Source: Labedella endophytica
Lineage (GTDB): Bacteria; Actinomycetota; Actinomycetes; Actinomycetales; Microbacteriaceae
Assembly (NCBI RefSeq): GCF_003990045.1
Contig: NZ_RZGZ01000003.1
Coordinates: 310,001 to 374,000, forward strand
Direction of reading: 5' to 3'
DNA: 64,000 nt
The translations under genes were made by a program, and so were the position numbers. Positions 35,836-44,209 of the stretch are shown here, piece by piece. How positions within the stretch are numbered: position 1 is the stretch's first letter; every line of letters begins with the position of its first letter. Under the pieces are notes generated by a model, which saw only the letters and a program-made list of their open reading frames with translations, had not been told where the DNA came from and searched no databases.

Positions 35836-36771
35836 ATGGGAGACCCGGACGTGAACGGCTCGGTGCACGTTCGTGCCCCGGGCAAGATCAACGTCTTCCT
35901 CCGTGTGGGCGAAGTGCGCGAAGACGGCTACCACGATCTCGCGACCGCCTATCAGGCCGTCTCGCTCTACGAAGACGTCGTCGCCTCCCACGACGACGGT
36001 TTCTCCGTCTCGTTCACGGGATCCGTCGACGTCTCGGAGCTGCCGACCGACGCCTCGAATCTCGCGGTGCGCGCGGCACGAGCCCTCGCTCGGCGCACGG
36101 GGTACCGCGGGGGCGTGCGCCTCGAGATCGACAAGAACGTCCCGATCGCCGGCGGCATGGGCGGCGGGTCGGCTGACGCCGCGGCGACGCTCGTCGCGTG
36201 CGACGCCCTCTGGGGCACCGGCCTGTCACGCGAACAGCTGCTCAGACTCGCCGCCCGGCTCGGGGCCGACGTGCCGTTCGCGCTCATGGGCGGCACCGCG
36301 ATCGGCACAGACAGGGGCGACCGGTTGTCTCCGGCCCTCGCCCGCGGCACGTTCCACTGGGTCCTCGCGTTCTCCGACGTCGGCATGTCCACGCCGGACG
36401 TCTACACCGCGCTCGACGCGCACCGCGAGCGCTACGCCGCGGACATCCGGCCCCTGACCGAGACGCCGACCGTGGAGGCCCACGTGCTCCAAGCCCTACG
36501 GGCCGGGGATCCGGAGATGCTCGCGGATTGCCTCTCGAACGACCTGCAGGCGCCCGCTCTGCGGCTGCGCCCGGATCTCGCCGACGTGCTCGAACTCGGA
36601 GAGACGAGCGGGGCGCTCGCGGGCATCGTGTCCGGGTCCGGCCCGACCGTCGCGCTCCTCGCCGCGGACGCCGAGTCTGCGATCGATCTGCACATCGCGC
36701 TCAGCGCGTCTGGACTGCGCGCGGCGCGGGTGACGGGCCCCGTCGCCGGCGCGCGCGTCGTCTCCGACTGA
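35836..36771 (+). CDS. ispE: 4-diphosphocytidyl-2-C-methyl-D-erythritol kinase
   Basis: A 311-residue GHMP kinase of the non-mevalonate isoprenoid pathway. Characteristic segments are [20 protein letters not shown] with the catalytic Lys, the ATP loop [17 protein letters not shown] near residues 105-121, and [10 protein letters not shown] near the C-terminus. It provides isopentenyl diphosphate precursors for lipid carriers and quinones. The stop codon falls in the first copy of a 17-bp tandem repeat that continues into the intergenic region. Confidence 0.96.
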   Translation: MGDPDVNGSVHVRAPGKINVFLRVGEVREDGYHDLATAYQAVSLYEDVVASHDDGFSVSFTGSVDVSELPTDASNLAVRAARALARRTGYRGGVRLEIDKNVPIAGGMGGGSADAAATLVACDALWGTGLSREQLLRLAARLGADVPFALMGGTAIGTDRGDRLSPALARGTFHWVLAFSDVGMSTPDVYTALDAHRERYAADIRPLTETPTVEAHVLQALRAGDPEMLADCLSNDLQAPALRLRPDLADVLELGETSGALAGIVSGSGPTVALLAADAESAIDLHIALSASGLRAARVTGPVAGARVVSD

Positions 36772-36835
36772 CCGGCGAATCGACCTGACCGGCGAATCGA
36801 CCTGACGAGTGAATCGACCTGACGAGCGGAGCGAC
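36768..36835. repeat. Four tandem 17-bp repeats at the ispE stop codon
   Basis: Copies at 36768-36784, 36785-36801, 36802-36818 and 36819-36835. The first two are identical (CTGACCGGCGAATCGAC); the third and fourth diverge at two and five positions or so. The ispE TGA lies inside copy 1, so copy-number change would leave the protein intact. Confidence 0.85.
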
Positions 36836-37204
36836 CGGTTGTCGCTCTCGCCGACGGACGATCCCGGAGGCCGAGACTCTCGTCTCGACCACCGGTCACG
36901 CAAGACCCGGATCACTGCGGAGGATCGCGGTCGGGTGGACTCCTGGGGAGCCCCGCGCGGTCGAGTGATCTCAGGGGTCCTTCCCACGCTAGGGGGATCG
37001 CGATGGTCAGGGTCCAGCCTCCGCCATTCAGAACCGTCGATTCTCGACAGGGCCTACGTGCCGCATCGGTCGCACGCGGGCCCATCAGTCCACGCCGATC
37101 GCGGCGGGAGGACGTCGTCACCGAGACGTGCAGCGACTCGGCGATCTCGCGGTCGGTCGGGCCCGCCGAGTGCCGACGCGCGGATCGAACGTGTGCATCC
37201 CGGG
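36772..37204. other. Intergenic region between ispE and the ABC-F gene
   Basis: No intact gene is visible. It starts with the 17-bp tandem repeat and ends with a probable luxR-type gene remnant on the minus strand. The stretch 36836-37060 shows nothing recognisable. Confidence 0.6.
37080..37190 (-). pseudogene. Remnant of a LuxR-type HTH domain
   Basis: Minus-strand translation gives GPTDREIAESLHVSVTT, closely resembling the recognition region of LuxR/NarL C-terminal domains (usually DREIAERLHVSVTTVKTHV). The match stops after about 17 residues, and neither the preceding helix nor a receiver domain is present. This looks like a decayed gene fragment. Boundaries are approximate. Confidence 0.45.
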
Positions 37205-37210
37205 TAGTCT
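37205..37210 (+). promoter_or_regulatory. -10 box (TAGTCT) of the ABC-F gene
   Basis: It ends 6 nt before the GTG at 37217, with no Shine-Dalgarno sequence; a leaderless start is predicted. Confidence 0.6.
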
Positions 37211-37216
37211 CGACGG

Positions 37217-39028
37217 GTGGCACATCTTCTCGGGGCTGAACGGCTCCGCCTCGAGTACCCGACCCGCGTCGTCTTCGACGGCGTCACCGTCGGGGTCTCC
37301 GAAGGCGACAGGATCGGCGTCGTCGGTCGTAACGGCGACGGCAAGTCGACCCTGCTCTCGCTCCTCGCCGGTCGGCTAGAACCCGACGACGGACGCGTGA
37401 CCTCGCGCCGCGGTGTGAGCATCGGCATGCTCGACCAGGGCGACGTCCTCGACCCGTCGCTCACCGTCTCCGCCGCGATCGTCGGCGACCGCGCCGACCA
37501 CGAGTGGGCGAGCGATTCCCGCATCCGCGACGTCATCGCGGGTCTCGTCTCCGACATCGCGTGGGACGCTCAGCTCTCGACCCTCTCCGGAGGCCAGCAG
37601 CGTCGCGTCGCGCTCGCCGCCCTCCTCGTGGGTGATTGGGACGTCGTCATGCTCGACGAGCCCACGAACCACCTCGACGTCGAGGGCATCGCGTGGCTCG
37701 CGAAGCATCTGTCCGCACGGTGGGGCTCGTCCTCCGGCGGACTCGTCGTCGTCACACACGACCGGTGGTTCCTCGACGCGGTGTCCACGACCACCTGGGA
37801 GGTCCACGACGGCGTCGTCGAGGTCTTCGAGGGCGGATACGCCGCCTACATCCTCCAGCGGGTCGAGCGCGATCGGATGGCCTCGGCGTCCGAGGCGCGA
37901 CGCCAGAACCTCATGCGCAAGGAGCTCGCGTGGCTGCGGCGCGGAGCCCCTGCTCGTACGTCGAAGCCGAAGTTCCGCATCGACGCGGCCACCGAGCTCA
38001 TCGCGGACGAGCCCCCGCCCCGCAACACCATCGCCCTGTCCCGGCTCGCCACGGCGCGACTCGGCAAGGACGTCGTCGACCTCGAGGACATCGGCGTCGC
38101 CTTCGACGGGCGGCAGATCCTCGACGGCATCACCTGGCGCCTCGCCCCCGGCGAGCGCACCGGGATCCTCGGCGCGAACGGAGCGGGCAAGAGCACGCTC
38201 CTGTCCCTCGTCGCCGGGTCGCTGCAGCCGACCACCGGGAAGGTGAAGCGCGGCAAGACCGTCAACGTCGCGACCCTGTCCCAGCGTCTCGAGGAGCTCG
38301 AGGGCCTCGAGCACGAGCGCGTGCGCGACGTCGTCGGGCGGCTGCGTACCGCCTACACGGTGGGCGACAAGGACCTCTCTCCCGGTCAGCTCCTCGAGCG
38401 GCTCGGGTTCTCGAGCGCGCAGCTCTCCACGGCGATCGGGGAGCTCTCGGGCGGCCAGCGCCGTCGCCTGCAGCTGCTCCTCGTGCTCCTGTCGGAACCG
38501 AACGTGCTCATCCTCGACGAGCCCACGAACGACATGGACACGGACATGCTCGCCGCGATCGAGGACCTCCTCGACGAGTGGCCGGGCACCCTCATCGTCG
38601 TCTCGCACGACCGCTACCTCGTCGAGCGGGTCACCGATCAGCAGTACGCGGTCATGGGTGGGAAGCTCCGCCACCTCCCCAACGGCGTCGACGAGTACGT
38701 GAGGCTGCGCGCGCTCGAGGACGACGCCCGCTCGGGGTCGCTCCACGAGTCGTCGTTCCAGGCGTCGAACGCGACCTCCGCCGCGGCGCCCACCGCGTCG
38801 GGACTCAGCGGCTCCGAGCGACGCACCGCCGAGAAGGAGCTGTCCGCAGCCGAGCGCCGCATCGTCAAGCTCGAGAAGGAGAAGGAGTCCCTCCACCTCC
38901 AGCTCGCGGAGGCCGACCAGAGCGACTACGCGAAGCTCGGCGCCGCCCAGAGCCGCCTCGAGGAGATCGCCGACGAGGTCGACACCCTCGAACTCCGCTG
39001 GCTCGAACTGCAGGAGCAGCTGGGCTGA
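37217..39028 (+). CDS. ABC-F family ATPase (Uup/EttA-like)
   Basis: A 603-residue protein with two ATPase domains and no membrane segments. The first has GRNGDGKST, LSGGQQRRVALAALL and VMLDEPTNHLDVEGIAWL; the second has GANGAGKST, LSGGQRRRLQLLLVLL and LILDEPTNDMDTD. The linker between them is shorter than in antibiotic-resistance ABC-F proteins. A C-terminal coiled coil (about 535-603, KELSAAERRIVKLEKEKE) follows. ABC-F proteins act on ribosomes or on DNA intermediates (Uup). The start GTG is supported by the adjacent -10 box. Confidence 0.93.
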   Translation: MAHLLGAERLRLEYPTRVVFDGVTVGVSEGDRIGVVGRNGDGKSTLLSLLAGRLEPDDGRVTSRRGVSIGMLDQGDVLDPSLTVSAAIVGDRADHEWASDSRIRDVIAGLVSDIAWDAQLSTLSGGQQRRVALAALLVGDWDVVMLDEPTNHLDVEGIAWLAKHLSARWGSSSGGLVVVTHDRWFLDAVSTTTWEVHDGVVEVFEGGYAAYILQRVERDRMASASEARRQNLMRKELAWLRRGAPARTSKPKFRIDAATELIADEPPPRNTIALSRLATARLGKDVVDLEDIGVAFDGRQILDGITWRLAPGERTGILGANGAGKSTLLSLVAGSLQPTTGKVKRGKTVNVATLSQRLEELEGLEHERVRDVVGRLRTAYTVGDKDLSPGQLLERLGFSSAQLSTAIGELSGGQRRRLQLLLVLLSEPNVLILDEPTNDMDTDMLAAIEDLLDEWPGTLIVVSHDRYLVERVTDQQYAVMGGKLRHLPNGVDEYVRLRALEDDARSGSLHESSFQASNATSAAAPTASGLSGSERRTAEKELSAAERRIVKLEKEKESLHLQLAEADQSDYAKLGAAQSRLEEIADEVDTLELRWLELQEQLG

Positions 39029-39209
39029 GTCCTCGGCTCGCGGCCGTGACGTCCCCCATGTTCCGCCGTGTTACGTCGCGGACCGAGACGTCCGCCGTGC
39101 CTGCCTACCCTGGATGAGGCGGCTTCGCACAGGCGTGCCGCCCACAGACATCACAGCACCGCTGCACCACAGCATCACCGTGTCACAGCACCACGCACCA
39201 GGAGGAACC

Positions 39210-40115
39210 ATGCCCACACGTAAAAAGCTCGCCGCCTCCATTGCGGGAATCGCGGTCGTCGGACTGCTCGCCGGCTGCGGCGGAGCGTCGGACGCCCCCG
39301 CTGCCGACGACAAGGGCACAGACGCGAACCCCGTCACCATCGGCGTCGTCGGCGCGAGCGACCCCTACTGGGAGACGTACGTCGACGCGGCGGCCGACGA
39401 GGGGATCTCCGTCGAACTCGTCGACTTCGCGGAGTACACGCAGCCGAACCCCGCCCTCAGCGAGGGCGAGATCGACATCAACCAGTTCCAGCACATCGTC
39501 TACCTCGCGCAGTACAACGAGGAGGCCGGTCAGGATCTGCAGCCGATCGGGTCCACGGCGATCTACCCGCTCCCGCTCTACTCCACCGAGTACGACTCCG
39601 TCGAGGACATCCCCGACGGCGCGGAGATCGCCATCCCGAACGACGAGAGCAACCAGGCGCGTGCGCTCCTCGTGCTCCAGTCCGCCGGGCTCATCGAGCT
39701 CGAGGATGGTGGGACCATCTTCTCCACGCCCGACGACATCATCGCCGAGGACTCCCGCGTGACCGTCAACCCGCTGTCGGCGGACCTCACGGCGACATCG
39801 CTCCCCGACGTGGCCGGAGCGATCATCAACAACGACTTCGCGACGAAGGCGGGCCTCTCGCCCGACGACGTCATCGCGCAGGACGACCCGGAGGACGCGA
39901 ACGCGCTGCCCTACGCCAACGTCTTCGCGACCCGCTCGGCTGACGCCGACAACGAGGTCTACGCGCAGCTCGTCGAGATCTTCCAGGACACGACCACGGT
40001 CACCGACGGTCTCATCGAGAACTCCGGCGGCACGGCCGTCCTGCTGAAGACCCCCGTCGAGGACCTCGTGTCGTCGCTCGAAGCGGTCCAGTCGGACATC
40101 GCCGACGTGGGCTGA
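39210..40115 (+). CDS. metQ: Methionine ABC transporter substrate-binding lipoprotein (NlpA family)
   Basis: A 301-residue lipoprotein with signal peptide and lipobox LLAGC (lipidated Cys23). The mature part is a two-lobe NlpA/MetQ fold: VDFAEYTQPNPALSEGEIDI, QFQHIVYL and AIPNDESNQARAL are typical. It captures methionine outside the membrane for MetNI. A strong AGGAGGAA precedes the ATG at 39210. The upstream 180 bp contains repeated CACAGCA-like words but no recognisable SAM riboswitch. Confidence 0.94.
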   Translation: MPTRKKLAASIAGIAVVGLLAGCGGASDAPAADDKGTDANPVTIGVVGASDPYWETYVDAAADEGISVELVDFAEYTQPNPALSEGEIDINQFQHIVYLAQYNEEAGQDLQPIGSTAIYPLPLYSTEYDSVEDIPDGAEIAIPNDESNQARALLVLQSAGLIELEDGGTIFSTPDDIIAEDSRVTVNPLSADLTATSLPDVAGAIINNDFATKAGLSPDDVIAQDDPEDANALPYANVFATRSADADNEVYAQLVEIFQDTTTVTDGLIENSGGTAVLLKTPVEDLVSSLEAVQSDIADVG

Positions 40116-40137
40116 TCGCCGATCGAACCACCAGCGC

Positions 40138-40168
40138 CGTGCGGCGACCGCGAACCGGTCGCCGCACG
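40138..40168 (+). terminator. Intercistronic hairpin between metQ and metN
   Basis: Perfect 12-bp arms (40138-40149, CGTGCGGCGACC, and 40157-40168) close on a 7-nt loop. There is no T-run, so it may be a 3' stabiliser or partial terminator that makes metQ mRNA more abundant than metNI. Confidence 0.6.
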
Positions 40169-40204
40169 CTCTCGTTCCACCCGCTACACGTAGAAGGAGC
40201 AGCC

Positions 40205-41233
40205 GTGCCGCTCGTCCAGATCCGAGACGTGACCAAGGTGTACCCCGCCTCGACGCGCGGTGGTCAGCCCGTCCGTGCCATCGACGGGGTCGACCTCGAC
40301 ATCGAGGAGGGCGACGTCTTCGGCATCATCGGCTACTCGGGCGCCGGGAAGAGCACCCTCGTGCGGCTCATCAATGCGCTCGAACCCGCGACCTCCGGCA
40401 GCATCGTCGTGGATGGAACGGACATCACGACGCTCCCGGAGCGGGACCTGCGGAAGCTCCGCCTCGGTATCGGCATGATCTTCCAGCAATTCAACCTCTT
40501 CTCCTCCCGCACGGTGCGCGGCAACGTCGCCTACCCGCTTCAGGTCGCCGGGCGGCCGAAGGCCGAGATCCGGGCGCGCGTCGCCGAGCTGCTCGACTTC
40601 GTCGGGCTCGCGGACAAGGCCTCGAACTACCCCGACCAGCTCTCCGGCGGACAGAAGCAGCGCGTCGGCATCGCCCGTGCGCTCGCGACATCTCCGCGCA
40701 TCCTGCTCGCCGACGAGGCCACGAGCGCGCTCGACCCGGAGACGACGCAGGAGGTGCTCGAGCTCCTCCGAACCGTGAACCGCGACCTCGGCGTCACGAT
40801 CATCGTCATCACGCACGAGATGGACGTGGTCCAATCCCTCGCGACGAAAGTCGCCGTCATGGAGAACGGGCGCGTGATCGAGACGGGAGAGGTCTTCGAC
40901 GTGTTCTCGAAGCCCGAACTTCCCGCGTCCCAGCGCTTCGTCTCGACCGTCGTGAAAGGCGTGCCGTCGGCCTCCGAACTCGCGGCCCTCCGGGAGCGGC
41001 ACTCCGGTCGCTTCGTCACCGTGTCCTTCCGCGACGGGGGAGCGAGCCAGTCGGACGTCTTCCTCGAGTTCGGTCGCGAGGGCATCGGCTTCGAACTCGT
41101 CTACGGCGGCGTCAACGAGATACAGGGTCGCGCCTTCGGCAACCTGACCCTCGAGCTCACCGGTCCGGACGAGCGGATCGACGCGGTGATCGCGCGATTG
41201 CGCGAGCGCATCGAGATCGTGGAGGTGGTGTGA
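40205..41233 (+). CDS. metN: Methionine ABC transporter ATP-binding protein
   Basis: A 342-residue ATPase. Walker A GYSGAGKST lies near residues 41-49, the signature is LSGGQKQRVGIARALA, and Walker B RILLADEATSALDPET. The C-terminal 75 residues form the NIL domain (ACT-like), which senses intracellular methionine in MetN of other bacteria and shuts down transport. The GTG at 40205 is preceded by AAGGAG; an upstream open frame lacks such a site. The stop overlaps metI by one base. Confidence 0.95.
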   Translation: MPLVQIRDVTKVYPASTRGGQPVRAIDGVDLDIEEGDVFGIIGYSGAGKSTLVRLINALEPATSGSIVVDGTDITTLPERDLRKLRLGIGMIFQQFNLFSSRTVRGNVAYPLQVAGRPKAEIRARVAELLDFVGLADKASNYPDQLSGGQKQRVGIARALATSPRILLADEATSALDPETTQEVLELLRTVNRDLGVTIIVITHEMDVVQSLATKVAVMENGRVIETGEVFDVFSKPELPASQRFVSTVVKGVPSASELAALRERHSGRFVTVSFRDGGASQSDVFLEFGREGIGFELVYGGVNEIQGRAFGNLTLELTGPDERIDAVIARLRERIEIVEVV

Positions 41234-41892
41234 TGGACGTGCTCGTGGACCTCGGTCCCCAGTTCCTGGAAGCCACCCTCGAGACCCTGTGGCTCGTGTT
41301 CGCGAGCCTGTTCTTCGGCGGCATCGGCGGGCTCCTCGTCGGGCTCGCCCTCTACGTGACGCGGGCGGGCAACCTCTTCGCCAACCGCGCCGTGTTCGGC
41401 GTGCTCAACGTGATCGTCAACATCTTCCGACCGATCCCCTTCATCATCTTTCTCACGGCATTCCAGCCCCTCGCCCGAACCGTGGTCGGGACCGGCATCG
41501 GCACGGAGGCGGCGATCTTCACGCTCTCGCTCGCCTCGACCTTCGGCATCAGCCGGATCGTGGAACAGAACCTGTTGACGGTGTCTCCCGGCGTCATCGA
41601 GGCGGCCCGAGCGGCGGGGGCCGGACCCATCCGCACCATCCTGACGATCGTGCTGCCGGAGGCCCTCGGCCCGCTCATCCTCGGGTATACGTTCGTCTTC
41701 GTCGCGATCGTCGACATGTCGGCCGTGGCCGGCAGCATCAACGGTGGTGGCCTCGGAGCGTTCGCGATCCAGTACGGCTTCCGTCAGTTCGAACCCGTCG
41801 TGACGTGGACGGCTCTCGCGATCGTCATCGTTCTCGTCCAACTCGTGCAGTTCCTCGGCAACTGGCTGGCCCGAAAGGTCCTGCGCCGCTGA
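41233..41892 (+). CDS. metI: Methionine ABC transporter permease
   Basis: A 219-residue permease with five to six transmembrane helices. The EAA loop that contacts MetN is VIEAARAAGAGPIRTILTIVLPEALG. IVDMSAVAGSINGGGLGAFA is a MetI hallmark. The start is either the ATG at 41233 or the GTG at 41230; the ATG is placed well after GGAGGTGG (41221-41228). It ends the metQNI operon and is convergent with a marR-type gene. Confidence 0.95.
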   Translation: MDVLVDLGPQFLEATLETLWLVFASLFFGGIGGLLVGLALYVTRAGNLFANRAVFGVLNVIVNIFRPIPFIIFLTAFQPLARTVVGTGIGTEAAIFTLSLASTFGISRIVEQNLLTVSPGVIEAARAAGAGPIRTILTIVLPEALGPLILGYTFVFVAIVDMSAVAGSINGGGLGAFAIQYGFRQFEPVVTWTALAIVIVLVQLVQFLGNWLARKVLRR

Positions 41893-41930
41893 AGGCCCTG
41901 CGCCGCCGAGCCGTCGAGCGCCCGACGGGC

Positions 41931-42446
41931 CTACTCGCCGGCCTTCTCGCCGTCGAAACCGACGCTGAGCGTCCGGAGGAGGCTCGCGAGCCGGGTGCGC
42001 TCGGACGGGGTGAGGCTCGCCAGCAGCTCGGCCTCGGCATCGACGAGCCGTGTGATCGCGGCATCGACGCGTGTGAGTCCCCTCGGGGTCATCTCGACGA
42101 GGATGCCGCGGCCGTCGCTCGGATCCATCCGGCGCTCGACGAGGCCGGCGGATACGAGGCGGTCGATGCGGTTGGTCATCGTGCCGCTCGAGACGAGTGT
42201 CTGCTGCAGGAGCTGCTTCGGGCTCAGCATGTAGGGGCTGCCGGCGCGACGCAGGGCGGCGAGCACGTCGAACTCCCACGACTCGAGCTTCGACCGGGCG
42301 AAAGCCTGCCGCCGCTCGCGATCGAGGTGCCGGGTGAGGCGGGAGACGCGCGAGAGGACTTGCAGGGGTGAGAAGTTGAGGTCGGGGCGCTCCCGCTCCC
42401 AGGCCTCGACGATCCGGTCCACCTCGTCGCTCTGCTCCGCCGCCAT
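41931..42446 (-). CDS. MarR-family transcriptional regulator
   Basis: A 171-residue winged-helix regulator. The dimerisation helices (VLSRVSRLTRHLDRERRQAF) come first; the recognition region is LSPKQLLQQTLVSSGTMTNR, and the wing is LVERRMDPSDGRGILVEMT with the conserved Asp-x-Arg. Such proteins repress efflux or stress genes and are released by aromatic ligands. The ATG at 42446 lies 6 nt after a GATAAT box, again suggesting a leaderless mRNA. Targets are not evident. The long open extension upstream is an antisense shadow of glmU. Confidence 0.92.
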   Translation of the reverse strand: MAAEQSDEVDRIVEAWERERPDLNFSPLQVLSRVSRLTRHLDRERRQAFARSKLESWEFDVLAALRRAGSPYMLSPKQLLQQTLVSSGTMTNRIDRLVSAGLVERRMDPSDGRGILVEMTPRGLTRVDAAITRLVDAEAELLASLTPSERTRLASLLRTLSVGFDGEKAGE

Positions 42447-42452
42447 GTCCCC

Positions 42453-42458
42453 ATTATC
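42453..42458 (-). promoter_or_regulatory. -10 box (GATAAT) of the marR gene
   Basis: Read on the minus strand, GATAAT (five of six TATAAT bases) ends 6 nt before the ATG at 42446. Confidence 0.5.
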
Positions 42459-42547
42459 GTGGCCGCCCACGCCCGAGCCGCCCACCGGCGGTCGGCCGCG
42501 CATCTGGCAGACTGGGAGGCGAGCGTGACGGCCGATGCCCCGCGCGG

Positions 42548-42619
42548 TCCGCCTTGGTGTAACGGCAGCACGACAGCCTTTGGAGCTGTTAGGACCAGGT
42601 TCGAATCCTGGAGGCGGAG
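42548..42619 (+). tRNA. tRNA-Gln (anticodon TTG)
   Basis: The 72-nt sequence folds into a full cloverleaf: acceptor TCCGCCT/AGGCGGA with discriminator G42619, D-arm GTGT/GCAC, anticodon stem ACAGC/GCTGT with loop CTTTGGA (anticodon TTG at 42580-42582), and T-arm CCAGG-TTCGAAT-CCTGG. The CCA end is not encoded. The gene ends only one base before the glmU ATG, and its GGAGG (42610-42614) is the only ribosome-site-like sequence for glmU. Confidence 0.97.
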
Positions 42620-42620
42620 C

Positions 42621-44135
42621 ATGACTGATCACACGCACGACCAGCACACCACGACAGCGAACGGCACGGCCGCGGACTCTGCGACGGAGGGCGCCGCCCA
42701 CGTTCGGGCTCTCGCCGTCGTCGTCCTGGCCGCCGGGCAGGGCACGCGGATGAAGTCGTCCATGCCCAAGCTGCTGCACCCCCTGGCGGGCGTGCCGATC
42801 CTCGGGCACGTCCTCGCGACGGCCCGTGCGCTCTCCGCCGAGCACGTCGTCACCGTCGTGCGTCACGAACGCGACCGCATCGCCGCGGTCGTGCAGGAGG
42901 AGCTCCCGGAGAGCGTCGTCGTGGACCAGGACGACACACCGGGGACCGGCCGTGCGGTCGAGCAGGCCGTCTCGGCGCTCCCCGACGACTTCGCCGGGGA
43001 CGTCCTCGTGGTGAACGGCGATGTGCCGCTCCTCGACTCCGAGACGCTCGGTCAGCTCCTCGCGCGCCACCGCGCCGGTACGGCCGCCGCGACCATCCTG
43101 TCGGCCGTGCTCGACGATGCGACGGGCTACGGACGGGTCGTGCGCGCCGCCGACGGAAGCGTCTCGGCGATCGTCGAGCAGAAGGACGCTGGGGAGTCGG
43201 AGCTCGCGATCACCGAGATCAACGCGGGCGTCTACGTCTTCTCCGTCGCGGGTCTCCGCGAGCAGCTCGCCTCGCTCACGACCGAGAACGCCCAGGGCGA
43301 GAAGTACGTGACCGACCTCGTCGGGCTCCTCCGCGGCGCCGGGCACGAGGTGCACGCCGTGCCCGTCTCGCAGCCGTGGGCCGTCGAGGGGGTCAACGAC
43401 CGCGCGCAGCTCGCCCGCCAGGCTGCACGACTCAACGCCCTCATCATCCGGAAGTGGCAGCTCGCGGGCGTGACGGTGCAGGACCCGTCGACGACGTGGA
43501 TCGACATGGGCGTGACCCTCGCCCAGGACGTCACGATCAAGCCAGGCACGCAGCTGCTCGGCGCCACCGTCGTCGAGACGGGGGCGACGATCGGACCGGA
43601 CACGACGCTCGTCGATTGCGAGATCGGGGAGGACGCCGAGGTGCGCCGCACGGACGGCACGCTCGCCGTCGTCGGAGCCGGCGCCACCGTCGGACCGTTC
43701 GCCTACCTCCGGCCAGGGACCCTGCTCGGCGCGGCCGGCAAGATCGGCACCTTCGTGGAGACGAAGAACGCCGAGATCGGCGCGCGCAGCAAGGTCCCGC
43801 ACCTCTCGTACGTCGGCGACGCCACGATCGGCGAGGGTGCGAACATCGGCGCCGGCACGATCTTCGCGAACTACGACGGCGTGAACAAGCACTCGACGGT
43901 CGTCGGCGACGAGGTCAGGACCGGCTCGCACAACGTCTTCGTGGCTCCCGTTAGAATCGGTGACGGAGCGTACACGGGAGCCGGAACGGTCGTCCGCAAG
44001 GATGTGCCGTCGGGGTCCCTCGCCATCAGCGTCGCCCCGCAGCGGAACCTCGAAGGATGGACGGTCGCGAACCGTCCGGGCAGCGCGGCAGCCACGGCGG
44101 CGGAGGCGTCGGAACCGATCGATCCCACGGACTGA
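42621..44135 (+). CDS. glmU: Bifunctional GlcNAc-1-P uridyltransferase / glucosamine-1-P acetyltransferase
   Basis: A 504-residue enzyme that makes UDP-GlcNAc for peptidoglycan. The N-terminal pyrophosphorylase domain has VVLAAGQGTRMKSSMPKLLH near residues 34-53 and VNGDVPLL. The C-terminal domain is a left-handed beta helix of hexapeptide repeats (about 265-490) with LRPGTLLGAAGKIGTFVETK and GANIGAGTIFANYDG. The only plausible start is the ATG at 42621, one base after the tRNA-Gln gene. The first 28 residues are a Thr/Ala-rich extension. Confidence 0.96.
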   Translation: MTDHTHDQHTTTANGTAADSATEGAAHVRALAVVVLAAGQGTRMKSSMPKLLHPLAGVPILGHVLATARALSAEHVVTVVRHERDRIAAVVQEELPESVVVDQDDTPGTGRAVEQAVSALPDDFAGDVLVVNGDVPLLDSETLGQLLARHRAGTAAATILSAVLDDATGYGRVVRAADGSVSAIVEQKDAGESELAITEINAGVYVFSVAGLREQLASLTTENAQGEKYVTDLVGLLRGAGHEVHAVPVSQPWAVEGVNDRAQLARQAARLNALIIRKWQLAGVTVQDPSTTWIDMGVTLAQDVTIKPGTQLLGATVVETGATIGPDTTLVDCEIGEDAEVRRTDGTLAVVGAGATVGPFAYLRPGTLLGAAGKIGTFVETKNAEIGARSKVPHLSYVGDATIGEGANIGAGTIFANYDGVNKHSTVVGDEVRTGSHNVFVAPVRIGDGAYTGAGTVVRKDVPSGSLAISVAPQRNLEGWTVANRPGSAAATAAEASEPIDPTD

Positions 44136-44209
44136 CGCACCTGGATTCTTCAGATGCGACACGACGAGTAGCAGAGCGCAACAGCCGGAGACGGCAGGAA
44201 GCAGGGCCA

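Noticed and set aside
36912-37223. 103-codon minus-strand protein with a LuxR-like segment
   Set aside because: Only about 17 residues resemble LuxR; no ribosome site or complete domain, so it is treated as a remnant.
39029-39209. SAM riboswitch before metQNI
   Set aside because: No conserved SAM-I, SAM-II or SAM-IV blocks are visible; the region holds only short CACAGCA-like repeats.
41931-44162. 743-codon open frame with a MarR C-terminus
   Set aside because: The upstream part is antisense to glmU and the tRNA gene; the MarR protein starts at 42446.
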